A stretch of 23,242 nt of DNA from a virus, in IMG/VR virus record IMGVR_UViG_3300035698_008434, positions 1-23,242 of that record; one strand, written 5' to 3'. Positions within the stretch are counted from its first letter, which is position 1. Every line of letters starts with the position of its first letter. Below, one piece after another: positions 1 to 7,403 of the stretch. The notes under the pieces were generated by a model. It worked only from the letters and a program-made list of their open reading frames with translations, ran no database searches and was not told the DNA's origin. The translations under genes and the position numbers were made by a program.

Positions 1-378
1 AAAGGGTTTAGGATAGAGATAACTAATCATCAACAACAAACTCAACATCAGAAGATTCAGAGTATTGTGCGCAATATAAATAACAATCAGAATCTAAATC
101 TAAATATAGTAGTATCGTTTTCATCGGTTAGTAGTGGCAATGTTGCATATAAGTTTATAAAAATTGACCGCAGTGATATTTCTAGTTACATTAGAAGCAT
201 GAATTTATTTCAGTTCATAAACCATAGGTACTATCCGTCTGGCGACGACAAAGGACTATTAGTTTATGCTATTATGACTAATAGAGAAAAGGTACCGACA
301 ACCACCTACTCTAATTATACAACTGCAAATAATACCAACTATTCGACAAATGGAAACAGTTGGAGTATTTGGAAATAA
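1..378 (+). CDS. Unknown protein, C-terminal part (gene begins before the window)
   Basis: The reading frame is open from base 1 to a TAA at 376-378. It has no stop between base 1 and the GTG at 67, so the gene most likely starts upstream of the window and the GTG is probably internal. No ribosome binding site precedes that GTG. The visible part is about 125 residues. It begins with a Gln/His/Asn-rich stretch, has a likely folded middle (around VVSFSSVSSGNVAYKF), and ends in an Asn/Thr/Ser/Tyr-rich low-complexity tail finishing NSWSIWK. I do not recognise a family. The next gene's ribosome binding site lies just after this stop, so the two are probably co-transcribed. Confidence 0.6.
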   Translation, partial: KGFRIEITNHQQQTQHQKIQSIVRNINNNQNLNLNIVVSFSSVSSGNVAYKFIKIDRSDISSYIRSMNLFQFINHRYYPSGDDKGLLVYAIMTNREKVPTTTYSNYTTANNTNYSTNGNSWSIWK

Positions 379-398
379 ATAATCAAGGAGATATCAAG

Positions 399-728
399 AT
401 GAAAGTATTCGGAAGTAGAATGGTAGTTGCAGCACCAGAAGATCAACGCAAAACATTAGGCGGAGTATATTTACCCACAACATTGTCAGAAGCCGAAGGT
501 GTAAAACCTGTAATATGCACAGTAGTAGCAAAGAATGATAATGAGAAAGACGTTGAGGTAGGCGACAGAGTGCTAGTCAGTGGATTAGCAGTAATGGACA
601 ACCGATCACTTCTTAATAAAGAGAAACGCTGGTATTTAATAGAATATCAGAATGTATTCTTACTACTAGAAGATGGTGAAGAAAAACTAATAAATTCAAA
701 TGCAAAAGAGGTAAAGGATGTCAAGTAA
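399..728 (+). CDS. GroES-like co-chaperonin
   Basis: This 109-residue protein has the layout of a GroES/Cpn10 subunit, a heptameric lid that acts with GroEL in the cytoplasm. Visible matches are a short N-terminal strand (MKVFGSRMVVAAPED), a mobile-loop equivalent at residues 20-27 (LGGVYLPTT, where VYL sits at the position of the GroEL-binding IVL tripeptide of GroES), VEVGDRVLV at 53-61 matching the GroES VKVGDIVIF region, and a closing WYLIEYQNVFLLLE at 78-91. The ATG at 399 is chosen over one at 360 because AAGGAG (385-390) lies 8 nt upstream and homology begins there. Its 3' end overlaps the next gene by 11 nt. Phage co-chaperonins are known (T4 gp31, RB49 CocO) and serve capsid-protein folding; that role here is inferred from the capsid genes in the same block. 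The family call rests on motif recognition only. Confidence 0.8.
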   Translation: MKVFGSRMVVAAPEDQRKTLGGVYLPTTLSEAEGVKPVICTVVAKNDNEKDVEVGDRVLVSGLAVMDNRSLLNKEKRWYLIEYQNVFLLLEDGEEKLINSNAKEVKDVK

Positions 729-1230
729 TAAAAAACAAGTAGAAACAGAAGAAGTATTAGAAGAAGTATTAGAAGAAGTATTAGAAGAACAGCCAGTAGA
801 TCCTACAAAAGGCTCAATGGAAAATCCAGATTACACCCATAACCGTTTGATGGATACATATGGTTTGGAACAAGATAAATATGTTGAGCATGTATCCCCA
901 GGTATGGATAAGTTCAGAGCATTTATGCAACAGGATACAAATGGTGTATCGCAGATCAAAAGTATCCTGGAGTTAATCAATAGTGACGAATATCCAGAAG
1001 TAGCTAAGATGGCCATTATTGTTACATTGTACAATAATACCAGGGATCTTATGAAGGTTAATGCATCAGTTGCTGATCTATTAATGCCGGCACTACAGCC
1101 AATACTGGAGCAGTCATTCGGTGTTATTAAAATGGAAATGGACATGATTCGTAACTCTATTGCACAAGACAAGACTTCATCTGAAGTACATGCCAACGTA
1201 AGTAACATAATAAAAGAATTAGATAAATAA
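718..1230 (+). CDS. Unknown acidic helical protein with EVLE repeats
   Basis: A 170-residue, largely helical protein of unknown function. It starts at ATG 718 inside the end of the co-chaperonin gene, preceded by GAGG at 709-712. Residues 12-23 are three exact copies of Glu-Val-Leu-Glu, encoded by three identical 12-bp units. The rest predicts as helices (around ISQIKSILELI, PEVAKMAIIVTLYNN and the C-terminal HANVSNIIKELDK). There are no cysteines, no signal peptide and no membrane segment. No small terminase subunit is otherwise evident in the window. Size and helical content would allow that role, but I see no DNA-binding motif to support it. A hairpin follows its stop codon. Confidence 0.75.
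   Translation: MSSNKKQVETEEVLEEVLEEVLEEQPVDPTKGSMENPDYTHNRLMDTYGLEQDKYVEHVSPGMDKFRAFMQQDTNGVSQIKSILELINSDEYPEVAKMAIIVTLYNNTRDLMKVNASVADLLMPALQPILEQSFGVIKMEMDMIRNSIAQDKTSSEVHANVSNIIKELDK
751..786 (+). repeat. Three perfect tandem copies of a 12-bp unit
   Basis: The unit GAAGTATTAGAA occurs three times without change (751-762, 763-774, 775-786). It is in frame and encodes EVLE three times in the acidic N-terminus of the unknown protein. Perfect identity at the DNA level suggests recent slippage rather than conserved protein structure. Confidence 0.95.
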
Positions 1231-1238
1231 GAATAATA

Positions 1239-1265
1239 GCCCGGCCAATATGGTCGGGCATTCTT
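1239..1265 (+). terminator. Hairpin, possible intrinsic terminator
   Basis: GCCCGGCC (1239-1246) and GGTCGGGC (1252-1259) form an 8-bp stem with one G-T wobble and the loop AATAT. The downstream run (ATTCTTAAA) is only weakly T-rich, so termination may be partial. It lies 9 nt after the stop of the preceding gene and 20 nt before the next start. Confidence 0.5.
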
Positions 1266-1278
1266 AAAGGGAGGGATT

Positions 1279-1617
1279 ATGTTATACGGATCAGTGTTGT
1301 TAGATCCATTCATGGTGGAATTTGCATTTCCTGGAAAAGACCCAAAACAAGTAAATTTACACTTTCAATCCGGCAAATCATTCGTAGTTAATACTGACTC
1401 CCCAGAAGATGCTATGAATATGATTAAGAATATAGCAGCAGTAAAAGCATCATACTTTGATGATGATGTTGACTTCAGTTTTTTAAGTGAAGATATGTCT
1501 AAGGTTTTACCAAAAGCACACAACCTAAAGCAAGATGGTAGTATTATAAATGTTGAATTTGGAGGTAAAACAAGTGAGCCGGCAAATGAAACAACAGATG
1601 AAAGTACCAATACGTAA
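1279..1617 (+). CDS. Unknown small protein
   Basis: A 112-residue protein with no recognised family. The ATG at 1279 is preceded by AAAGGGAGGG at about 1266-1275. The sequence looks like a compact alpha/beta fold: alternating strands (MVEFAFPG, QVNLHFQSGKSFVVNT), a helix (SPEDAMNMIKNIAAVKASYF), then an acidic stretch DDDVDF. It ends in a hydrophilic Thr/Glu/Asn-rich tail. The last 44 nt overlap the next gene in another frame, and both proteins are low-complexity there, which suggests the overlap arose without cost to either fold. Confidence 0.7.
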   Translation: MLYGSVLLDPFMVEFAFPGKDPKQVNLHFQSGKSFVVNTDSPEDAMNMIKNIAAVKASYFDDDVDFSFLSEDMSKVLPKAHNLKQDGSIINVEFGGKTSEPANETTDESTNT

Positions 1618-1792
1618 CAATATTGGATGTATATTTTCAGATGAAGAAGTATTTGTTATAAATTTAGCACTGTCAGAATTTGCAGATACAACAGATGAAT
1701 CAACAATAGAAAACACATGTCATAAAATAAGATCAAAGATACATAATATAAAGAGAAACGGAATATTAGTAGCGGGAGTTAACCTAAATTGA
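1574..1792 (+). CDS. Unknown 72-residue protein, GTG start
   Basis: The start is set at GTG 1574 because GGAGGT (1561-1566) lies 7 nt upstream, an ideal ribosome binding site. An ATG further upstream in the frame (1550) has none. The protein begins MSRQMKQQMKVPIRNN and continues with a probable helical core (SDEEVFVINLALSEFAD) and a basic C-terminal part (CHKIRSKIHNIKRNG). No family is recognised. It overlaps the preceding gene by 44 nt, and its TGA overlaps the TTG start of the following nuclease gene, so the three are probably translationally coupled. Confidence 0.65.
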   Translation: MSRQMKQQMKVPIRNNIGCIFSDEEVFVINLALSEFADTTDESTIENTCHKIRSKIHNIKRNGILVAGVNLN

Positions 1793-2499
1793 GTACGACA
1801 TTATTCGAAGACTTTGTAAATTCTATATATGCAGCATCTGGCCCTGGTGTTATATTACCAAAGATAAGCGGCGCAGAAAATCCTCAGTATTTTACATACG
1901 AAGAAGCAGTAGTCGTACGTATTATTGATGGCGACACAATAGTAGCAAATGTTAACCATCAAGCAAAAGGTAATGCATATACATTAAAATGGTATGAGAA
2001 AAAGAAGGGCCGCCATTATAGACTATTAAAAATAGACTCACCGGAAATAGCTGGCACAAAAAAGGATACTAATGGTAATGCAGTAACCCACGTTGGGCAT
2101 TTACAAAGTAAAGAAGCTAAAGCTTATATGGAATCATTATGCAAAGTTGGATCAACTATATCTATATTGAATTTTGGAACAGGTGATTACAAGCGGTATT
2201 TAGCATATATATTTATAAATAAAAATATATGCGCCAATTTAGAGATGGTTATAAAAGGATTAGCAATAACTATAAATAAAGTTGCTGGAACTAAACAAAT
2301 AACAAATAGTAAATATGATACAAATAAGAAGAAGTTTAAATATAAAGTTAGCCAAGAGAAGAATACAACATCCCCAACTATTGATAGACATTTCAAATCA
2401 GCGCAAGATAATGCAAGGTCTAATGAATTAGGCATATGGGCATCTGCTGTTAGAGATACCGCATTGATAAAAGCGTGGATTAGCGAAAGATCGAGGTAA
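1789..2499 (+). CDS. Staphylococcal-nuclease-like (thermonuclease family) nuclease
   Basis: A 236-residue protein with an SNase/TNase domain, a Ca2+-dependent OB-fold phosphodiesterase cutting DNA or RNA. Every residue class used by Staphylococcus aureus nuclease is visible: the DGDT metal-binding motif at 47-50, Arg78 and Glu86 in YRLLKIDSPEI with Asp83 between them, and Arg136 in GDYKRYLAYIF. The usual closing elements LEMVIKGLAI (151-160) and NARSNELGIWA are also present. A basic Lys-rich insertion (about 170-190) precedes the last helix. No signal peptide is evident. It starts with TTG at 1789, overlapping the previous TGA, with GGGAG at 1774-1778. Catalytic activity is inferred. Its place in a virion block raises the question whether it is packaged or acts on host DNA. 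It could also process DNA during packaging or ejection. Confidence 0.85.
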   Translation: MSTTLFEDFVNSIYAASGPGVILPKISGAENPQYFTYEEAVVVRIIDGDTIVANVNHQAKGNAYTLKWYEKKKGRHYRLLKIDSPEIAGTKKDTNGNAVTHVGHLQSKEAKAYMESLCKVGSTISILNFGTGDYKRYLAYIFINKNICANLEMVIKGLAITINKVAGTKQITNSKYDTNKKKFKYKVSQEKNTTSPTIDRHFKSAQDNARSNELGIWASAVRDTALIKAWISERSR

Positions 2500-2501
2500 T
2501 A

Positions 2502-3377
2502 ATGGGCATAGATTACGTAGGACCAATAGATAAAGTTGAAGAACAACCAAGTGATCATGTACCAGACTTTGATGACATTACTGGTATAGAAATAAAAGAG
2601 CCACCAGAAGTACCAGATCCACCTATAGAAAATGCAGTAGCTACCACTGATGTATTCAGTAAAGCAACTATAGATAGTTTATCTAAATACTATACAGATG
2701 CAGAATTAAAACATATGCAAACTAATATACCTAAAGATGTAGCAAATAAGATACATCAGACATTAATGAATATGAACACTGGCGCGTATTCGGCAATACC
2801 TAGAATATGTGCTGGTAAAAGATGTCCATCATCACACGCATGTCCCTTTGTAGCAAATGGAGCAGAACAAGCTATCGTCGGTAAGAAATGCCCAGTAGAG
2901 GTTATAATGGTAGATGAGTTAAGAAATCAATATAACGAACTGATGCATGAAAATGATATCAATAATAATATAGTAATAGAAAATTACATATCGGATTTGA
3001 TAGAATGCGACGTATCTAATATGCGACTAAGCCACTATATAGCAAACGATGCTAATAGCGGGGGCGGCGAGGTTGTAAGCGAAGCATTCTTAATAAACCC
3101 AAAAACAGGTGAATCAGAATACCACCAGGCAGAAAACGTAGCATTATCTATTAAGAGTTTTATTGGGGCTAGAAAAGAAAAGGCAATTAAAGCACTAATT
3201 GCCAGTCCATATTGGAAACAGAAGATGTCTGGAAACGCAGGAGACGATGACATAAAACGTACCCAGGACTTATTAGAAAAGGCCAAACAGCTACGAGAAG
3301 AGATGTCAACAGAACAACAAGCACCTAGAGATGCTAGCTTTGAAATCGTCGGAGATGACGAACCGATAAACCTGTAA
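2502..3377 (+). CDS. Unknown protein with four-cysteine motif
   Basis: A 291-residue protein whose first 50 residues are acidic and Pro-rich. A helical segment follows, then a cysteine cluster at C103, C108, C114 and C130 (spacing C-x4-C-x5-C-x15-C, each of the last three followed by Pro). The pattern suggests a bound zinc ion or iron-sulphur cluster, but I cannot assign a named family. The remainder is helical, with a Lys/Glu-rich C-terminal segment (DLLEKAKQLREEMSTEQQ). The ATG at 2502 lies 2 nt after the nuclease stop, with GAGGT at 2493-2497. A DNA-binding or terminase small-subunit-like role is conceivable from size and position, but this is speculation. A strong hairpin follows the gene. 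Confidence 0.7.
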   Translation: MGIDYVGPIDKVEEQPSDHVPDFDDITGIEIKEPPEVPDPPIENAVATTDVFSKATIDSLSKYYTDAELKHMQTNIPKDVANKIHQTLMNMNTGAYSAIPRICAGKRCPSSHACPFVANGAEQAIVGKKCPVEVIMVDELRNQYNELMHENDINNNIVIENYISDLIECDVSNMRLSHYIANDANSGGGEVVSEAFLINPKTGESEYHQAENVALSIKSFIGARKEKAIKALIASPYWKQKMSGNAGDDDIKRTQDLLEKAKQLREEMSTEQQAPRDASFEIVGDDEPINL

Positions 3378-3400
3378 TCACCTAGATAGTACAAAAACAT

Positions 3401-3440
3401 CCCCCATTGGTGCGTTAACGCGTGCTGTTGGGGTTTATTT
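3401..3440 (+). terminator. Hairpin with T-rich tail, probable terminator
   Basis: CCCCA (3402-3406) pairs with TGGGG (3429-3433) and is followed by TTTATTT. Inside the loop is a perfect 10-bp palindrome GCGTTAACGC (3412-3421). It sits in the 77-nt gap between the four-cysteine gene and the exonuclease-bearing gene, marking a likely transcription-unit boundary. No convincing -10/-35 promoter pair is seen in the same gap. Confidence 0.55.
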
Positions 3441-3454
3441 GTAGGAGAGGATAG

Positions 3455-6400
3455 ATGGCTAAGAAAAAGGTACCACAGTTACATATAGGACAGCGAGCTA
3501 ATGCCACGAATGTTAATAAGGCAAAAAACGGACTGTACCAGTATGGGGACATATACAAGGACCCGACTCCTGGATCTAAGAAGTTATATGCATACATTGG
3601 TGGTGAAAAATCATTATCAGGATATGCAATAGATGTAGCAAATGGCCAACACATCCCTATTGCCGATATTGCACATGTATTTCAAGATGCAAATAAAAGT
3701 GGCGATAACTATACCGATGCCACAAAACCTGGTGGAGATATAGTAAGTGCGCCAGCAAGAGCAGTGCAAGAGGCAACAGCTAGTAGACTGTATGATGAAA
3801 AGATATTCGTAGACTTAGAAACCACAGTAAAGTCTATGAAAATAGCAAATGACTATAAAGATGTAACAGAAATAGCATTCGCTAAGACTAGTTCAAATGC
3901 AACAATTAGAGGAGCGTCCGCTGCCACAACAGGAGACGCCGGAGCTAACAGATCTGATGTAAGTAAACTGTCAATACTATTAGGTATGGAATTTGATAAA
4001 TCAGGGAAACTAATAGACACTGCCGGAGAAACTGGTGCCGGTAGAAAAGTCATGGGAGATATATTAAAAAGTATACATGACAGAGGTAGACAGAAGTTAT
4101 TAAAAAGTAGAGATATAAGATTCCAAATGTCCAAAAGCCACGGAGTTCATGGCGAAGGATTTATGGCCGATGATGTACTTAATGCATTAGGAGGAATCCA
4201 AGATGGCGCCAAGAAGGGGCACATCGATTTTGTAGAGACACTTGTAAAGCAAACTGGTAAAGATACTGGGTTTATGATAGACCAAACCTGGAAACAGGGA
4301 AGACAATCTGGGTTTCTTAATAGCGTATGGAAAAACTTAGCAGATTCTCAAAAAGAAGGCGTAGGTACATTCGGGTTTAATACTAGAACATTTGATGGAC
4401 CAATTATAGAAAGATTATCCGGTAATAAAATACACATTAATGATATGAGAGAGCATACTATATTATTATACGGTAACCTTTTTCCAGAGGCCACAGAGAA
4501 GCTAGTACAAAACATGGAACGCCAGTACAGACCATTACTAAGTAAGTCTAAAGATCCGGGAGTTGCCGGTAAAACAATGGATTCAGTACTAGCTACATTC
4601 GGACGTGGGTTTAAAAGCCAGTATACTGGCGGAACTAGTGTAGAACGTATATACAATTTACTATATAACAAAATAGCTAAGGGCAACAATGACTACACAC
4701 ATGAGCTACATGCTGGAGTAGCAGATAACCCATTAGTAGCTAATCTTACTGAGAAGATATTTGCCCAAGAAGATTTCATTAAAAATGCATCGAAAAGATA
4801 TGGCAAAATGGGATTAAGTACCCAAGAAGGTTTAGTTATGGATACCTTCGAGCTTACTTATGCTGAGATGGGAGTAAAGCAGGATCAAGCATATCAAACA
4901 TTCGCCAGACCAGAAACAGTAGACACAAAGGCAGCTGGAAAGATATTCAATAGATATAGACAAGACTTCAAACAACTCATGGACCCAAAAGATGTAAAGA
5001 AGTCATTTGAACAAGCAACTGAACGGCAAGTAAATAGAGCACTGGCAAAGAAAAATGGATGGTTCAAAAATGCAGTGAAATCATCTATGAGCGGAAATGC
5101 ACTTGCCAATATATTAGGCGGGGCAGCTATAAGTGCCGGCGTTAAGATGACAATAGATAAAGTATCAAATATACATAACAGAGTCAAATCTACGCAAGAC
5201 CTCGAAGGCATGAACCATAACTCTATCTTTACAACAATGCGACGTATGACCATGACTGACTTTGGTTCAGCGTGGTTAGGCACAACTGGTAGAATGGCTA
5301 AGCAGATGGCTAAGTATTTCTTTCACGCACCATCTCAAGCCGGACATGCAAAAGCTATATTATCAGGCATGGGTAATATAATGAAAAATGGATTTGCTAG
5401 TGATTTCTTAAGACCAACTAATATTATGAAAGGCATGAGACATTTAGGCGAAGTAATGACCACTGAATTAAAAGCTAGTAGATTCAAAGTGGTAGATAAA
5501 ACAGGTAGAGCATTAGCTAATGTAACTAGACCTAAATACTTTGTTGACAAATATAAAATGGCAATAAACTCCATAAGCGGATTGTTCGGTGGATCAGATA
5601 CATCTATGCACACTGCATCAGTGGGTAGAGCTATGCGCGATATAATACAATCCCCTTCTTCCGCTAAATATATGAAATGGGCTGGAGCTGGCGTAGTAGG
5701 AGCGGTTGGATTAAATACATTAGCTGGTTCATATTTTGGAGAAGATAGATATCCTCAATACTCACAGGTAGATCCATTAGACGGAGCACAGTCAGAAGCA
5801 TTCCAAAATGGCGAGCATCTACTATCAGGATACAAAGTAGAAAGAGGTAAGAGATCAAGTAACTTCTTCTCAACAATGAGAAACTCTACATTACCAGAAG
5901 CAATGAGAATGAGCGATAAAGGTATGGATAGTAAAAACGTATCTAGAAATAGAAAAATTAATAGACAGTCAATAACAGACTTTGGCTCCAAACATAAGCC
6001 GCATTCTCCAACTAGTGCTGCATATACATATGAATTTATGTTAGCTGGGGGAATGGGTAAAGATGGAGAAATAGCATGGGCAGGTACTATGCCAGAAGAA
6101 GATAAACCCAGTAGATTAGCTGACATGTATGAGAAAGCAGTTCGAGAATTTGATATGGGAAAAGGTGAATTTGAGATACAAAATGATACAGAAAATATGT
6201 CAATAACTGCTGAAATACAATCAGCATATAGTAGAATGATAGAAGGAATGACACTACCTGTATCTGAATTGCAAAAAACATTAAAATCCACTGCACCTAA
6301 TATGTCATTCTTTAAAGATAATGATAGAATACAAAAGGCAATACCAAGACCAGTAGATAGCGAACAAGTACAATTAGGCATGCCAAAACCATTTGTTGCT

Positions 6401-7003
6401 AGGGGAATGCACGAAGATACAGTTGGGATAAGAATGAATCCAGAAGTATTAAGTGAGATGACTAGAACTGGCAGTACATATAAGGGATTACCAAATAGTA
6501 ATCTTAAAGTATCTGGAATGAAGACTGGCCTAATATATCCAAAACCTACAGAGTTTCTAGATGCAACCAATACTAGAATGGCTAAGCCAGGCGACGGTAA
6601 GTATAGTAAATCTAAAGCATATCTAGAAACTGGAAAGATACAAGGAAATAGTGACTTAAGATGGGATGATATCAAACTACCAAATGTATATGGAGATGTC
6701 GGCGAAGTAATGCAAAGAGACAAATTCGAAGGATTAGATACAATTACATCTGGTATAGCAAGAGATATATTAAGGGCACAGCCGGCTATGTTAAAACAAA
6801 ATTCCCCTAACATTTCCGGAGGCATAAATTATGATAGAATATCAGGATGGGATGTAGCAAAGTCAGAATCACAACCAGTTAATTTGCGCGAACTAGATAT
6901 GCATGAGACAGCAGCGCTGACTTATGGCCAAGCTAACGATGGCCCTGGATATGCTAGCGAAGACACATATGCAGGAAGAGATAACGATTACCTTTATCTA
7001 TAG
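3455..7003 (+). CDS. Large putative virion protein with N-terminal DEDDh (DnaQ-like) exonuclease domain
   Basis: A 1,182-residue protein. Residues about 115-435 carry the ordered motifs of a DEDDh 3'-5' exonuclease: Exo I KIFVDLETT (Asp120, Glu122) followed by VTEIAFAKT; Exo II GFNTRTFDGPIIERL (Asp314); Exo III HAGVADNPLVANL (His419, Asp424), preceded by a helix (SVERIYNLLYNKI) like the one usually found there. The stretch between Exo I and Exo II is longer than is typical. After residue 450 no domain is recognised. That part has Gly/Ala-rich, weakly hydrophobic segments (547-566 and about 742-761) and a long polar C-terminal region ending DYLYL. The ATG at 3455 follows AGGAG. Neighbours are basic internal-protein-like genes and terminase, so I infer a virion or ejected protein. 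A replication-associated exonuclease is the alternative. Confidence 0.75.
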   Translation: MAKKKVPQLHIGQRANATNVNKAKNGLYQYGDIYKDPTPGSKKLYAYIGGEKSLSGYAIDVANGQHIPIADIAHVFQDANKSGDNYTDATKPGGDIVSAPARAVQEATASRLYDEKIFVDLETTVKSMKIANDYKDVTEIAFAKTSSNATIRGASAATTGDAGANRSDVSKLSILLGMEFDKSGKLIDTAGETGAGRKVMGDILKSIHDRGRQKLLKSRDIRFQMSKSHGVHGEGFMADDVLNALGGIQDGAKKGHIDFVETLVKQTGKDTGFMIDQTWKQGRQSGFLNSVWKNLADSQKEGVGTFGFNTRTFDGPIIERLSGNKIHINDMREHTILLYGNLFPEATEKLVQNMERQYRPLLSKSKDPGVAGKTMDSVLATFGRGFKSQYTGGTSVERIYNLLYNKIAKGNNDYTHELHAGVADNPLVANLTEKIFAQEDFIKNASKRYGKMGLSTQEGLVMDTFELTYAEMGVKQDQAYQTFARPETVDTKAAGKIFNRYRQDFKQLMDPKDVKKSFEQATERQVNRALAKKNGWFKNAVKSSMSGNALANILGGAAISAGVKMTIDKVSNIHNRVKSTQDLEGMNHNSIFTTMRRMTMTDFGSAWLGTTGRMAKQMAKYFFHAPSQAGHAKAILSGMGNIMKNGFASDFLRPTNIMKGMRHLGEVMTTELKASRFKVVDKTGRALANVTRPKYFVDKYKMAINSISGLFGGSDTSMHTASVGRAMRDIIQSPSSAKYMKWAGAGVVGAVGLNTLAGSYFGEDRYPQYSQVDPLDGAQSEAFQNGEHLLSGYKVERGKRSSNFFSTMRNSTLPEAMRMSDKGMDSKNVSRNRKINRQSITDFGSKHKPHSPTSAAYTYEFMLAGGMGKDGEIAWAGTMPEEDKPSRLADMYEKAVREFDMGKGEFEIQNDTENMSITAEIQSAYSRMIEGMTLPVSELQKTLKSTAPNMSFFKDNDRIQKAIPRPVDSEQVQLGMPKPFVARGMHEDTVGIRMNPEVLSEMTRTGSTYKGLPNSNLKVSGMKTGLIYPKPTEFLDATNTRMAKPGDGKYSKSKAYLETGKIQGNSDLRWDDIKLPNVYGDVGEVMQRDKFEGLDTITSGIARDILRAQPAMLKQNSPNISGGINYDRISGWDVAKSESQPVNLRELDMHETAALTYGQANDGPGYASEDTYAGRDNDYLYL

Positions 7004-7012
7004 GAGGACAGT

Positions 7013-7393
7013 ATGGGATTTTTTACAGCAGGACTTAAACACGGATACAAGGCCGGTAGGACTGTATTAGGCGGTGCAAATACTGCTAGGAAAACGCTTA
7101 GTGGCACTCAAGCATTTGGCTCATATGTTAAATCAGCAATGAAAGGCCCATTTAGTATGGCATTAAAGCCAATGAAAACATTAAAGAGTGGATTGAATGA
7201 TTTGAAACCAATACAAAATGTACTTAGTGGATCAAGAGGCGCAGAACATTTAAGGCAAGCTGGACAGGCATCTGCTAGATTACTTGGAACAGCAGCCGGA
7301 GCAACATATGTAACTAGAGCATTAAGAGGCAAAAGCCCATTCAAAAATGGTGGAGACAAACGTGACGTTCTACCATGGGTACCATTTATTTAA
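7013..7393 (+). CDS. Small basic protein, putative internal virion protein
   Basis: A 126-residue, Lys/Arg/Gly/Ala-rich protein with no acidic clusters. AGGAGG (7002-7007) overlaps the previous stop codon and sits 5 nt before ATG 7013. The N-terminal half has evenly spaced Lys residues in Gly-rich sequence; residues about 85-106 (ASARLLGTAAGATYVTRAL) form a mildly hydrophobic helix. The C-terminus is GGDKRDVLPWVPFI, a hydrophobic tail that could be a sorting or docking peptide. No family is recognised. Its composition and position among similar genes suggest a DNA-binding or membrane-active protein carried in the virion. Confidence 0.7.
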   Translation: MGFFTAGLKHGYKAGRTVLGGANTARKTLSGTQAFGSYVKSAMKGPFSMALKPMKTLKSGLNDLKPIQNVLSGSRGAEHLRQAGQASARLLGTAAGATYVTRALRGKSPFKNGGDKRDVLPWVPFI

Positions 7394-7403
7394 GGAGTAA
7401 CAC

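Noticed and set aside
67-69. GTG at 67 as a true start of the first gene
   Set aside because: The frame stays open back to base 1 and no ribosome binding site precedes the GTG, so an internal codon of a gene starting upstream is more likely.
360-398. Upstream ATG at 360 as the start of the co-chaperonin
   Set aside because: It lies inside the preceding gene without a ribosome binding site. AAGGAG at 385-390 and the start of GroES similarity both point to ATG 399.
718-1230. Terminase small subunit
   Set aside because: Size and helical content are compatible, but no helix-turn-helix or other recognisable TerS feature is visible and it lies far from terL, so it is left as unknown.
1550-1573. 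Upstream ATG at 1550 for the 72-residue protein
   Set aside because: No binding site precedes it, whereas GTG 1574 has GGAGGT at ideal spacing.
5755-6825. A 356-codon open frame on the - strand
   Set aside because: It lies wholly within the exonuclease-bearing gene, has no ribosome binding site context, and its composition (Ile/Leu/Ser-rich) is what the complement of AT-rich coding sequence gives.
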